Positions 52,926 to 61,966 of a stretch of DNA of 64,000 nucleotides are shown here, piece after piece. Both the position numbers and the translations under genes were made by a program. Numbering within the stretch: position 1 is the first letter of the stretch; every line of letters starts with the position of its first letter. The stretch lies in contig CAYTGM010000001.1 of assembly GCA_964437365.1 (NCBI GenBank), positions 434,001-498,000 of the forward strand, read 5' to 3'. The DNA is from CAYTGM01 sp964437365 (GTDB taxonomy: Bacteria > Sumerlaeota > Sumerlaeia > SLMS01). A model generated the notes under the pieces. The model worked only from the letters and a program-made list of their open reading frames with translations. It had not been told where the DNA came from and made no database searches.

Positions 52926-53678
52926 TCAAGCCAAGACATCTTCTTGCTCGTCAAAGTCCGATTCCGAGTCTCCAGGTTCAGGAGGTACTTCAGAATCAGC
53001 AAAACGATAACCCACTCCGCGGATCGTTTCCACGTAAGCGGCTCCGATCGGTCCGATCTTCTGACGAAGTCGCTTAATGTGCGTATCGACGGTTCGCTCA
53101 GTCACGTTGCTTACATATCCCCAGACATTTTCCAGCAACTGAATCCTTGTCAGAACTTTTCCGCGTTCCGTAACAAGTTCCTGAAGCAGTTTGAACTCTG
53201 TGGATGTCAGCGTGATTGGCTCACCAGCGATGGAGACTTCGAATCTTTCCGGGTCCATCCTGACCGGGCCGTACTCGATCACCTTATTGGCAGGTTCTGA
53301 TGGAGGGACTGATCGACGTAATATTGCCTTTACCCTGAGGTTCAGCTCACGTGGGGAGAAGGGCTTGGTCACATAATCGTCGGCTCCCAGCTCAAGACCA
53401 ACGACACGATCCATTTCATCAGCCTTTGCTGTCAGCATAATGACGGGGATATTGGCTGTCTTGGCATTCCGCTGAAGATTGCGATAGACTTCGAATCCGT
53501 CGAGATCGGGAAGCATCAGATCCAGGACGATCAAGTTTGGAAGGTTCTGGATTGCCTGATCCATTGCTTCCTTTCCGTTGTAGGCTTTCAGGGTCTCGTA
53601 GCCACTCTTCTCTAAATTATACGCAACGAGTTCAGTAAGATCTTCCTCGTCATCAACGATAAGGACTTTATCAGCCAT
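52926..53678 (-). CDS. OmpR/PhoB-family response regulator
   Basis: A 250-residue two-domain regulator. The receiver has Asp10 and Asp53 (VLDLMLPDLDG), the switch Thr in VIMLTAKADEMDR and the Lys in VTKPFSPREL. The C-terminal winged-helix domain (about 140-230) has LTSTEFKLLQELVTERGKVLTRIQLLENVWGY and RTVDTHIKRLRQKIG. It binds DNA when phosphorylated, presumably by the adjacent kinase. An acidic tail of about 20 residues follows, longer than in PhoB. The 210-base gap upstream of the start shows nothing clear. Confidence 0.92.
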   Translation of the reverse strand: MADKVLIVDDEEDLTELVAYNLEKSGYETLKAYNGKEAMDQAIQNLPNLIVLDLMLPDLDGFEVYRNLQRNAKTANIPVIMLTAKADEMDRVVGLELGADDYVTKPFSPRELNLRVKAILRRSVPPSEPANKVIEYGPVRMDPERFEVSIAGEPITLTSTEFKLLQELVTERGKVLTRIQLLENVWGYVSNVTERTVDTHIKRLRQKIGPIGAAYVETIRGVGYRFADSEVPPEPGDSESDFDEQEDVLA

Positions 53679-53888
53679 GTCTTTCAGAGACTTCTCCTAA
53701 AGATGTGGATTCCGTACGCTAACGTCAGAATCCATTGCTCGGATGTGAACCTGTCAAGTGGTTGTCACTTCCTGCAACCAGCAATTTCTTCTGTAATGAA
53801 AATGTCACCGGCAAGAACCCTTCAATTTCAAGGAAAAGCTTCAAATCCTCCCATCGATACGGCTCAGGTACGGGAAAGGGGTCGAAAA

Positions 53889-55430
53889 TCAGAGACGATT
53901 GACAATTCTCGCCAGGTCAGCGGCATCCAGCACCCCGTCCACATTGTCATCGAGCTGCTCTTTAAGCGAGTCATTGGGATCAATATTCCCTAAAAGCACT
54001 GCTCTCAGTTGTTCGAAGGCAAGCTGACTGTTCGGCGTATTTGTATTCACCGGCTCAGAATACCTCTTCACAAGGATTGGCGCGATGGATTCCGGAATAG
54101 ACTGAAACTGCCATGCAATGACAGGTCTGTTGTCCAACCCGATGGAAATACTGGGAGCGAAATGCCCGTAAGGCGGTGAAGGGACGTTTTGCAGAGAGTA
54201 ATTCAAGTCTGACGAGCCAAGCCCTGTTTGAGGGTCTCCAAGATCCTGCCAGACTCCCTGACCGTCTCTATAGGAGACAAAGATATGGTACTTGTCCGGC
54301 GTTGAAATTGTAGAGGCACGAAAAGCGATCGCAGGCCGGCCCGCTGTGTCCAAAGCGATATCGAAACTGGCAACATCGGGAAAAGTCTGTGTGGGAGAAG
54401 CATCATTGAAGGGGGCGATATTAGCCAGTCCCCAGGGAGCGAGTGGATTACCTCGATCAAGAAAACTATTTCCGTTCCATTCCAGAACAACCAGGTCCCG
54501 GGTGAAGTAATTCTCATAGGCGAGGTAGAATGAATTTCTTCCGGGAAGACTCACAATTTTCGGGCGACGTCCTGTGCCCAGACCAATAGAAAAAGAGTTC
54601 TCGAGCTCTTCCCAACTGTCACTGTTCGAGCTGTATCTTAACAGACGAATGATTTCCGATCCCGTTTTTCGTTCTGTCCACGCAACGACCGGTGCTCCGC
54701 CGGAAAAGCCTATCGCAGGCAATTGATTTGTCATGGTCATGGTGGTACTGGGAGCGATTGGCGTTATATCCGAATTTGCAATTCCCTGCCACATGGTCCC
54801 GAGAAATCTTTGTACAAAGATCTCACGACGTGATGTAATTCCTCGGCTATACGCAACATATGGGATACCAAAATCATCAATACCCAGGGCTGATCGGTTG
54901 GGCTGGTCCTGAAACGTATCAACGTCTGTCAGGCCACCCATCTCGAGCGAATCACCTTTTCCTGCCCAGCTCTCCCCATCAAGAAAAGACGCATAGACAT
55001 CGACTGCTCCTGACTGCGGAAAGCTGCCTGTTGTCGTGACGCCAAGGACACCATCACCAACAGCACTGGAAGGAGCTCTTCCAACAGAAGCCTTCACAAC
55101 ACCCAATGCATCAGAACTGGAAGTCGAAGGATCGATGGTCCAGCTGCCCTGATATTTGAAGAGGCGCACCTCTCCTTCATTGATGAGTTGGTCCGTCGTA
55201 TTACTCTGGAGTATCAACGACAGTTGGCCACCTGGCAGCTGCTGAAGCTCAGGGTAGATTTCACGCGTCGTATTCGGGTCAACAGATGGATCGTAATTAC
55301 TCAAAACAAACAACCCAGGCGGGCTTCCAGAGCCTGCTCCCATTTCTTCCCAGGATTGTGCATGAATCATCAGGCTCGGACTCAGAATAAAGGTCGAAAG
55401 AATTAGAGCAGTTGTTGATCTTTTCATCAT
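53889..55430 (-). CDS. Exported beta-rich protein with dockerin-like C-terminus
   Basis: A protein of about 513 residues with a signal peptide (MMKRSTTALILSTFILSPSLMIHAQ). The body has repeated units of the type G-x-P-x-[IV]-A-[FW], e.g. IPYVAYSRG, APVVAWTER, RPAIAFRAS, RPVIAWQFQ, suggesting a beta-propeller resembling sialidase-like folds. The C-terminal DDNVDGVLDAADLARIVNRL resembles one dockerin type I calcium loop. No cohesin is seen in the window. The ATG at 55430 is preferred over 55538 since it places the signal peptide at the N-terminus; its ribosome site is weak. Confidence 0.75.
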   Translation of the reverse strand: MMKRSTTALILSTFILSPSLMIHAQSWEEMGAGSGSPPGLFVLSNYDPSVDPNTTREIYPELQQLPGGQLSLILQSNTTDQLINEGEVRLFKYQGSWTIDPSTSSSDALGVVKASVGRAPSSAVGDGVLGVTTTGSFPQSGAVDVYASFLDGESWAGKGDSLEMGGLTDVDTFQDQPNRSALGIDDFGIPYVAYSRGITSRREIFVQRFLGTMWQGIANSDITPIAPSTTMTMTNQLPAIGFSGGAPVVAWTERKTGSEIIRLLRYSSNSDSWEELENSFSIGLGTGRRPKIVSLPGRNSFYLAYENYFTRDLVVLEWNGNSFLDRGNPLAPWGLANIAPFNDASPTQTFPDVASFDIALDTAGRPAIAFRASTISTPDKYHIFVSYRDGQGVWQDLGDPQTGLGSSDLNYSLQNVPSPPYGHFAPSISIGLDNRPVIAWQFQSIPESIAPILVKRYSEPVNTNTPNSQLAFEQLRAVLLGNIDPNDSLKEQLDDNVDGVLDAADLARIVNRL

Positions 55431-55571
55431 TGTTATTGGCCAATCTCTGGCTGGTTTTATTTCGTTAGTTCCAAGCATCTGTGACGATTGAAGGAGCTCA
55501 AAAAGAGCCTTCGGTCTGTCAATGATGGACAAAATCATTCAAGGAAATGATCCCCAGCGGGCATTTCTAAC

Positions 55572-56366
55572 CTAAATACGGGTGTCAGCAAGCCTGATTT
55601 CCATCCAGAGCCGCATTGTTTCGCCAGCAGGAATCTTCAGTGCGTTGATAGAATTGATGGTATTCGGAGGTCCATGAAACGGCTCAATGCAGACAAAGTC
55701 CCTGCCCGGCAGCGACCATACTTGTACATGATGCATTTCCGGGGAAAAGTTGATCTTAAGTGAACCCAATTCTGGTAGGTAGAATTTTGTTTCTCCATCG
55801 GAAGGAGCAATGACACCGAAATTTACCTCTTTGTCGTCCCGAACACAGCCTCGGTCAGTCTGCGGTAAATTACCATACAGCTGAGCCTTCTTCTTCCGGG
55901 GGCAAGGGAAGTAGGGATGCCAGCCGGGGGAGACGGGCATTTCTTCGCTCGATTCATTCGTCATGATATAGCTCGCCCTGATTCCGCTGTCGATTGTTTC
56001 AACACGGTACTTCAGCAAGTGCTCCCACGGATAGACATCCAGGAAGTCTTTAACACCTGTTGCCCCCAGTTCGATATAGTTTTCAGATTCCTTAAGAACC
56101 TTCCACAGAACATTGCGTGCATAACCATGCTGCTTCATTGAACCTCCACCCTTCAGCTTTCCGTCTATCAATGAACCACAGAATGGAAAGAGAAGTGGAA
56201 CACCGCCGCGAACGTTCTTGCTGGGATCCTCAAAGGTCGGTCGGTCAAGATAAAGAAGCTCTTTCCCTTGAACAGTAATTGATGTTATAAGAGCTCCTCG
56301 TTCAGGAGCTATCTTGAATGAGGTGTCGTGCTCTTTTGAATGAATCTCATGTTCTGTATAGTTCAT
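55572..56366 (-). CDS. Aldose 1-epimerase family protein (hexose-6-phosphate mutarotase type)
   Basis: A 264-residue cytoplasmic mutarotase-fold protein. GALITSITVQGKELLYLDRPTFEDPSKNVRGGVPLLFPFCG at the N-terminus, KQHGYARNVLW near 82, and SPGWHPYFPCP near 150 match the family, with the His of HPYFP as a catalytic candidate. FVCIEPFHGPPNTINS near 230 includes the general base Glu. It interconverts alpha and beta anomers of a sugar or sugar phosphate. It is a single gene between the dockerin-tailed gene and DUF2752. Confidence 0.88.
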   Translation of the reverse strand: MNYTEHEIHSKEHDTSFKIAPERGALITSITVQGKELLYLDRPTFEDPSKNVRGGVPLLFPFCGSLIDGKLKGGGSMKQHGYARNVLWKVLKESENYIELGATGVKDFLDVYPWEHLLKYRVETIDSGIRASYIMTNESSEEMPVSPGWHPYFPCPRKKKAQLYGNLPQTDRGCVRDDKEVNFGVIAPSDGETKFYLPELGSLKINFSPEMHHVQVWSLPGRDFVCIEPFHGPPNTINSINALKIPAGETMRLWMEIRLADTRI

Positions 56367-56406
56367 GGTTTAAAGATAGCCCTGAAGTTACCCAACTGTA
56401 AAAACA

Positions 56407-57027
56407 TTACTTATTTCCCAGTTGTGTTGTGATTTCTTCGGAAGAGTGATTGTGAGATTCCTGAAGTGCCGGCGCAGGTTGCTTCTCTATCCACCATTCA
56501 TAAGCTGGGTCATTCGACAAGATCTTTATGCCACGGTTAATGCCATAAGCGAACATAAAGACAATCATGGTAATAAACACCCAGCCGAAAATTCGAGCAT
56601 GTGGAGTCAGTTTGTTCAGGATCTGGTTCCGCATAGAATTCGGGTAGAAAAGAGATGGCGCCATCATAAGAAAAATAAATGCGAAGAAGTATCCCAGCGG
56701 ATGATACTGAAGTGCGGCAAGAAACTCACCCTGATAGACACAGGTGACGGATCGTGTCAGCCCACAGCTGGGACAGGGAACCCCGGCCGATCTCTCGAGA
56801 CCGCAGATACTTTCCGCGGTGGCTCCCGTGACAGGGAGAACCAGCCCACCGAGCACAATCGCCAGTAGACCCAGAAATCCCGCTGGACGATTTAACAGCA
56901 TCCTGACGATTCCCTTTGAAAATGTCAGAAAGGGAGAATCCTTCAGGCCGCTAAGCTCCTGATCCTCCTGGTCAGAGGAAGAAGGTGAATCGGGTTGGTC
57001 AAATTGTGAAGCTTCGCTGGTGGACAT
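56407..57027 (-). CDS. DUF2752 membrane protein
   Basis: A 206-residue membrane protein with a hydrophilic N-terminus (1-45) and three membrane helices. The DUF2752 signature GVPCPSCGLTRS with two cysteines follows the first helix, and LQYHPLGYFFAFIFLMM is also typical. The family function is unknown; the Cys pair may bind metal or haem. The ATG at 57027 has GGAG about nine bases upstream, so the longer frame from 57069 is not used. Repeat copy B lies 135 bases upstream. Confidence 0.82.
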   Translation of the reverse strand: MSTSEASQFDQPDSPSSSDQEDQELSGLKDSPFLTFSKGIVRMLLNRPAGFLGLLAIVLGGLVLPVTGATAESICGLERSAGVPCPSCGLTRSVTCVYQGEFLAALQYHPLGYFFAFIFLMMAPSLFYPNSMRNQILNKLTPHARIFGWVFITMIVFMFAYGINRGIKILSNDPAYEWWIEKQPAPALQESHNHSSEEITTQLGNK

Positions 57028-57161
57028 TTGGATTTCGGCTCCTCGCGCCGGAAAGTGGAGCGGATTCAAAGGTCTGGTTCAAGGGAGAAGATGCTCAAAT
57101 CAGAGGATAGAGTCTTATTATCAGGATCCTAAAGTGACATTTGCCCATCATGGAGGCAGGA

Positions 57162-57231
57162 TCGAAGCGAGTTCGAACCATTCCAATGGTAGCATCATAC
57201 ATCGAACATGCATCCATACTGGTAGCATCCC
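57162..57231 (-). repeat. Dispersed intergenic element, copy B
   Basis: Read on the minus strand, this copy starts GGGATGCTACCAGTAT (57231-57216), identical to copy A. It continues with ATGCATGTTCGATG, TACCATTGG (57191-57183), TGGTTCGAAC (57180-57171) and TTCGA. The order and spacing match copy A apart from small indels. ATGCATGTTCG and ATGTATGATGC are two imperfect 11-mers, echoing the exact 11-mer repeat of copy C. It lies between the divergent DUF2752 and SPFH genes. Confidence 0.7.
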
Positions 57232-57602
57232 CCTGAAAAGGATGAATGGTGCTGCTTATAATATATGGGTTAGAAACTGGGGCTTTTCCCTGGGAGCACC
57301 GAGCGGTGCTGTGTCGATTTCTTTCTAAGGCAGGATACAGAAGGTTGTTCAAAGCAAAGCCTTTCAAGTTCTGCGACCCTTCCTTCCCTGCGGCGGCCTT
57401 GACGTCGCCCGAAGCTTCTAGGCACCAGTCACTCAATGTGGACCAGATCACCTTCGATCGCGAGTCCCGATCCTGATAACCACTGGAAGATCGCCTTCAT
57501 CAGTGTCCGAACTCCTCCCTCCATTTGAATAATCACCTTGCTAGTGTTGTAGTAGAGTAGAAACGCTCGAAGTGATCCAGATTTAATACCGGAGGATTTT
57601 GA
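57232..57602 (+). other. Non-coding gap before the SPFH gene
   Basis: A TATAAT hexamer lies at 57257-57262, next to the repeat element, and GCACCGAGCGGTGC (57296-57309) is a near-perfect palindrome that could be an operator. No ORF looks real. The gap ends with GGAGG eight bases before the SPFH start codon. The intrinsic promoter is not clear. The 160 bases nearest the gene show nothing else distinctive. Confidence 0.35.
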
Positions 57603-58460
57603 ATGTTCTTTAAGACGGTTCCCCAACAGCACTGCTGTATTGTTGAAAGATTCGGAAAACCAGTCCGAATTCTTGACAGTGGAGTTCGTATATATGTTCC
57701 AGTGCTCGAGTCATTAAAGGATGTAGCCCGGCTATGGGGGCATGAAACTAATAAGGAACGCTACTTCATTGAACTCACAGAACAACTGACCGATACCGCG
57801 CCCAGAGAATGCATTACACGAGACAATGCGAATGTAATTGTCGATTGTGTGATCAGCTGGCGAATCGTTGATCCCATCAAGGCTGTTTACCAGGTTGACA
57901 ATCTTCATCGCTCACTACTTCAGGCAACTTTGAACTCGATTCGCTCGGAAGTTGGGTCAAGAGAGCTGGATGAACTTCTCTCCTCACGCAGAAGTTTGAA
58001 CGAGAAGATTGTTAATGACTTGAGCAGCACAACTCTGAACTGGGGTATAGAAATAAAGAGTGCCGAGATTCAGGAGCTCAAAACGGATCAGGCCACAAGT
58101 ACAGCAATGCTGCAGCAGCTGGAAGCAGAGCGTCGTTCAAGGGCGATGACACTGAGCGCGGAGGGCGAGGCCAAAGCAACAGTCAGGGAAGCTGAGGCAG
58201 AAAAGAAAGCGGCTATACTGAGAGCTGAAGGTCAGGCCGAGGCTATTGCAAGAATCGCAGAAGCCGAGAAAAATTACCTGCAAGTTTTGCAATCTATTGT
58301 AGGAGCCGATGAGGCGAGTCGCATCCTGATTGCTCAAAAGGTCCTGGAGGGATACAAAGAGATCTCAAAGAATCCTGCGAATAAGGTGTTCCTGCCCAAC
58401 TCGATGCAGGGGATCGTAGATGTTTCAGATAGGGGGGCTAGCGAGGGGTCGAGTGCCTGA
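57603..58460 (+). CDS. SPFH/band 7 protein (stomatin/flotillin-like)
   Basis: A 285-residue SPFH-domain protein. VPQQHCCIVERFGKPVRILDSGVRIYVPVLES at the start is the SPFH1 entry, ITRDNANVIVDCVISWRIVDPIKAVYQVD the core, and a long charged coiled coil (about 165-235, AEGEAKATVREAEAEKKAAILRAEGQAEAIARIAEAEK) follows. Stomatins usually start with a membrane hairpin; here residues 1-20 are only moderately hydrophobic, so membrane contact may be by acylation or a short insert. No NfeD partner adjoins it. Such proteins scaffold membrane microdomains and modulate proteases. Confidence 0.88.
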   Translation: MFFKTVPQQHCCIVERFGKPVRILDSGVRIYVPVLESLKDVARLWGHETNKERYFIELTEQLTDTAPRECITRDNANVIVDCVISWRIVDPIKAVYQVDNLHRSLLQATLNSIRSEVGSRELDELLSSRRSLNEKIVNDLSSTTLNWGIEIKSAEIQELKTDQATSTAMLQQLEAERRSRAMTLSAEGEAKATVREAEAEKKAAILRAEGQAEAIARIAEAEKNYLQVLQSIVGADEASRILIAQKVLEGYKEISKNPANKVFLPNSMQGIVDVSDRGASEGSSA

Positions 58461-58584
58461 TCCAGTTCTATACAAATCAGGCTTAGGGGGGACAATGTGA
58501 CAATCTGTCTTCAACAAATTCTCTCTTGCAACTCGGTGGTGCGTGTTTCAATCTCCACCATAATCTAATATCTGGAGCTGCTCT

Positions 58585-59280
58585 ATGAAATCCTTTCGCG
58601 TCGCAGGACCGTTGAAGGTCTGTTTTATGACTCTTATGGTTGGGACGATGACGGAAATAGCTCAAGCTGAAGATGTCAATTCACTTGATAAACCGGTCAC
58701 GGTCATTTCCGCCCAACCTGCTGAAGAAGAAAAGGCAGAGCCGGGAGAAGTTCTTTCAAGTCAGGACTATCTGGTGTATAAGAAATTTCATGAGGCTCTC
58801 GCTGAGGATCTTTCACCTGAGCAACTGAGCAGACAGATTGAAAAGACTCCGGATAGTCTTCTCTTTCATCCTGTTTTTGTTCCCAGCATTCGCGATCGTA
58901 TTGACGAGTTAGACAAGCAGGGAGTGGAAGATACAAAAAGTTTAACCTCTCATATATATCTGAAAACATTGAGACATTCGTTCTTTCAGCGATTCTTGGA
59001 ATCTAATGAGGCCTTTATCACCATGGGTCGAGATTTTAAACCTGTTTCTCTTTTTCGTTCTACTGAGTCGGAGGGGATTTGTGAGCTCTATCTCTTTTCC
59101 CGGTATGCAAGCGAGAAGACGAATGAGACGTCGGGGCCAACCGTTCGTGAGGCTCGACTTCGCAGTCACTCATGGCGTATTCAGGAGATTGTGTGGAAAA
59201 GAAAGATGGAACGTGAGGGGATGACTCCAGAAGATTGTTCTTATCAGAGTTTTGAGGAGTTGGTAAAAGGAGTCGAATAA
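58585..59280 (+). CDS. Exported protein of a novel paralogous pair, member 1
   Basis: A 231-residue protein of no recognised family, with a signal peptide (about 1-28, ending IAQAE), a Pro/Glu-rich spacer and a helical domain (55-225). It is clearly homologous to the product of the gene at 60661: PDSLLFHPVFVPSIRDRIDELD matches PDSVLFHPSFCKSVRERVDQLD, followed by a shared SH/L-YL-x2-LR-x2-F pattern, a DF-x3-SL motif and a C-terminal [YG]-x-S-[FI]-[QE]-EL. A predicted all-helical periplasmic domain fits. Function unknown. Confidence 0.65.
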   Translation: MKSFRVAGPLKVCFMTLMVGTMTEIAQAEDVNSLDKPVTVISAQPAEEEKAEPGEVLSSQDYLVYKKFHEALAEDLSPEQLSRQIEKTPDSLLFHPVFVPSIRDRIDELDKQGVEDTKSLTSHIYLKTLRHSFFQRFLESNEAFITMGRDFKPVSLFRSTESEGICELYLFSRYASEKTNETSGPTVREARLRSHSWRIQEIVWKRKMEREGMTPEDCSYQSFEELVKGVE

Positions 59281-59341
59281 ACTGACAAAGCAACTCTAGA
59301 TGCAAGTTGATGAACTCAATAAGATAAAGGAGATCGTATTT

Positions 59342-60433
59342 ATGATAATAAAAAGCAATACAAGGTTCAATGCCTTGTTTGTATTCCTATTCGTTCTATG
59401 TGCAGGAGCGAATCTATACGCACAAGGGGAGAGCTCCATTCCACTGGACAAAGAATTCAAGATCGCTAGTTTGTCACAGGGCGTGAGGGGGTTCAGAGTC
59501 GCCATTAATATCTCTGATGAAATAAAGAAGAATGTGGACTACTGGATGGTTGAACATCGTTTGGTCTCTGATGAGGCAAGTCTTAATGAAACAAGCTTTG
59601 TGTCCGCTGCGCGGCTTCCCGCCAATCTTAGAAATATCAGGCCCAGGGTCATCAAGCAAGCATTCGATGGTGAGCAGGAGTGGGAATTTCAAATTGTCGG
59701 TGTGAAAGACGGAGAAAGGATTGGTAAATCCCGAATCCATAAATTAACCACGAATGAGACCCTTCCACCTCTGCCGCCGAGAAATGTGCATGTCAGGAAA
59801 GTTGAATATTTCCCTCAAAATCTTACAGATGATATTACTGAAAGGAGAATTCATATTGCCTGGGATGCACCGGAAGGCCCTCCCGTAGAGGGGTATTATC
59901 TCTATACAGCCTGGTGGGACGGAGGTACTAATCCCCGGAGACAAGCAGATGTCGGTCTCATTAAAGATACGGAACATGTCCATGTGGCCAAAGGAAGAAG
60001 GTCGGATCAAACACCTGTTCATATATATGTGACATCTGTTTCAGCGGACAACAAAGAAAGCTTAAAGACGGACTGTTATACTGCAACGTTTTGTTCCGGG
60101 ACTGACATGGAGCGGGTATCAGTTCCGAGAGTCAAAGTGCTCGACCCTGACACACTGCAAGTGTCCTGGGAATACGAGACAGATAGAAACCCGAAGGGAT
60201 TTCGCATCGTCACGAGCGAACAGTTTTCAAAGCATGAAGAAGTTGAGGTCCTCGCTTCAGAAGTAGAAATCTTTCCTGATGATCGAGTCGCCGTCATTCC
60301 CTTCCCGGAAGAGGAAAAGACGAATTTGTATGTCGTGCCTGTCGATACAACAGGTCTAATTCCGGGATTAAATCACGCAGTAACGTTGAATCGGGAACAT
60401 CTCCTCGGAAGGTACAAGCATAGTATGAGGTGA
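59342..60433 (+). CDS. Exported FnIII-like protein
   Basis: A 363-residue protein with a signal peptide (MIIKSNTRFNALFVFLFVLCAGANLYAQ) and about three FnIII-like modules (about 30-140, 145-255 and 260-355). RRIHIAWDAPEGPPVEGYYLYTAWWDG and LQVSWEYETDRNPKGFRIVTSEQ show the typical W-x-x-P-x-x-x-x-x-x-Y strands. GGAG precedes the ATG at 59342; an in-frame ATG at 59300 lacks such a site. It lies between the two members of a paralogous pair, so the three may form a complex. Confidence 0.7.
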   Translation: MIIKSNTRFNALFVFLFVLCAGANLYAQGESSIPLDKEFKIASLSQGVRGFRVAINISDEIKKNVDYWMVEHRLVSDEASLNETSFVSAARLPANLRNIRPRVIKQAFDGEQEWEFQIVGVKDGERIGKSRIHKLTTNETLPPLPPRNVHVRKVEYFPQNLTDDITERRIHIAWDAPEGPPVEGYYLYTAWWDGGTNPRRQADVGLIKDTEHVHVAKGRRSDQTPVHIYVTSVSADNKESLKTDCYTATFCSGTDMERVSVPRVKVLDPDTLQVSWEYETDRNPKGFRIVTSEQFSKHEEVEVLASEVEIFPDDRVAVIPFPEEEKTNLYVVPVDTTGLIPGLNHAVTLNREHLLGRYKHSMR

Positions 60434-60660
60434 TAAGGCAGATCATCTCATCCGAAACACTGGAGCAGGCAGGGATGTATCTTCAATGAAGTAAGGACTG
60501 AAGTGGGGGATTGCGATTGGGCTCCCTCTTCTTCTCTTGCTCCTGGCAACCATGCATATACTCGGGGGATGAATGGGTGCGAAATCCCTGCTTGCATCGG
60601 GCGTTGATGCTGCATCACTCTTCTCCGACTTTCCCAAAAAGCATTGAAAGAGGCACAGGC

Positions 60661-61425
60661 ATGCAACCAACGAGAGTGATCGAAACTCCACAACGATTAT
60701 TACCAGAGAGTCAGGGCCTTATCTTTGGACTATTACTCCTGTTTCTCCTGCTAGGTTCTTCGCTTTCTGCCCATGTTGACGATGAAGTAGGGGATCATCA
60801 TCTCGTAGCTGCGAAGTCTTCCAGCGACTCGATGCGGGGAGAATGGCTCGGAGAAAAGCTTTCTGATAGTGAATATATCGCCTATGTTGAGTTCGAAGAC
60901 ATTCTCGCCGCGTCACCCAAGATCGATGAGTTTGAGATAGCATTGGAGAATCTACCGGATTCAGTTCTCTTCCACCCTTCTTTTTGTAAGTCAGTGCGCG
61001 AAAGAGTCGATCAACTCGATAGTATAGATAGTCATGGTGTCTCAACTGTTGATAACTCACTTCCATATTTATCTCTTTTACGCCGTCATTTCATTACCCG
61101 ATATATCAATGTGAACCGGATTGTGGATAAGGACTTTCATGTAGAATCTTTGTATACCGCACAGGATCAGATGAGTCTATACGAATCCTACTTTCTTGTC
61201 GAATATATTATTAAGCAACTGGATGGACTAAAGAAGGTGGATCGGGATGTTCGACTGATTGCCCATCATCAGAATATCTCCAAAATCATGATTGAGCGAA
61301 CATGGGCTCGACATTATGCAAACGATCTGATCAATTCCGGATATGGATCGATTCAGGAACTTATCGCTGAAGATTTCAAGATCCCAGAATTCGCACATCC
61401 AGTGAAAGAAGAGAGTGCTCAGTGA
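60661..61425 (+). CDS. Exported protein of a novel paralogous pair, member 2
   Basis: A 254-residue protein related to the product at 58585 over about 170 residues. It has a signal anchor (LIFGLLLLFLLLGSSLSAHV, about 21-40), then LSDSEYIAYVEFEDILAAS, PDSVLFHPSFCKSVRERVDQLD, and LPYLSLLRRHFITRYINVNR. The start is ATG 60661 after AGAGG; a longer frame from 60511 adds a region lacking a signal. The stop overlaps the HIT gene as GTGA, so the two are translated together. No known domain is recognised. Confidence 0.65.
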   Translation: MQPTRVIETPQRLLPESQGLIFGLLLLFLLLGSSLSAHVDDEVGDHHLVAAKSSSDSMRGEWLGEKLSDSEYIAYVEFEDILAASPKIDEFEIALENLPDSVLFHPSFCKSVRERVDQLDSIDSHGVSTVDNSLPYLSLLRRHFITRYINVNRIVDKDFHVESLYTAQDQMSLYESYFLVEYIIKQLDGLKKVDRDVRLIAHHQNISKIMIERTWARHYANDLINSGYGSIQELIAEDFKIPEFAHPVKEESAQ

Positions 61426-61847
61426 ACCCCAACCAACTCCACCCAACCCTTGCTGCTGACTGTCATGTACTGGGATCTCTGGATCTCTCTCTCGTTCTTC
61501 TTCACCGATGTACCACTATTCCCTGGTTCATTCTTGTTCCCGACACAACGCAGACAGAGCTATACACACTCGAAACTTCCATGCGTCATCGCGTCATGGA
61601 AAGCTGGAACGACCTCTCACGCTTTGCGGCTACTCATTTCAAAGCCGATAAGATGAATACTGGTGCCATAGGCAATGTGGTTCCCCAGCTGCATCTGCAT
61701 GTCATCGTACGGAAGAAGGACGATCCCTTCTGGCCAGGAGTCGTCTGGGGCCAGCCCATGGAGAAGAGCGGGTATGATTCTGAGTCTTTAAACCACCTCA
61801 CGCGGGCTATGATAGCCAACCTTGCGGGGTTCGAAATCCTTGAATGA
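61422..61847 (+). CDS. HIT-domain protein (histidine triad, QxHxH form)
   Basis: A 141-residue HIT-fold nucleotide hydrolase or transferase. VVPQLHLHVIVRKKDDPFWP carries the triad in the form Q-x-H-x-H, a variant known in proteobacterial HIT proteins; the middle His is the nucleophile in the family. The N-terminal WFILVPDTTQTELYTL segment is normal. It starts with GTG, four bases inside the upstream gene's end. The substrate is probably a nucleotide phosphoramidate or dinucleoside polyphosphate. Confidence 0.85.
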   Translation: MNPNQLHPTLAADCHVLGSLDLSLVLLHRCTTIPWFILVPDTTQTELYTLETSMRHRVMESWNDLSRFAATHFKADKMNTGAIGNVVPQLHLHVIVRKKDDPFWPGVVWGQPMEKSGYDSESLNHLTRAMIANLAGFEILE

Positions 61848-61966
61848 TTCCAATCGATCGTCGCAATATTTCATAATTCATTCTGTTTCATGGTTCCTGC
61901 TTGCCTCATGGTCTCGTTCAGGTTGGACTTTTCCTCGAATGAATATCGTGATCTAGAAGACAGAAA

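Noticed and set aside
60511..60660. N-terminal extension of the second paralogue
   Set aside because: It would bury the signal peptide and has a Cys/His-rich composition unlike the paralogue at 58585; the ATG at 60661 has a better context.
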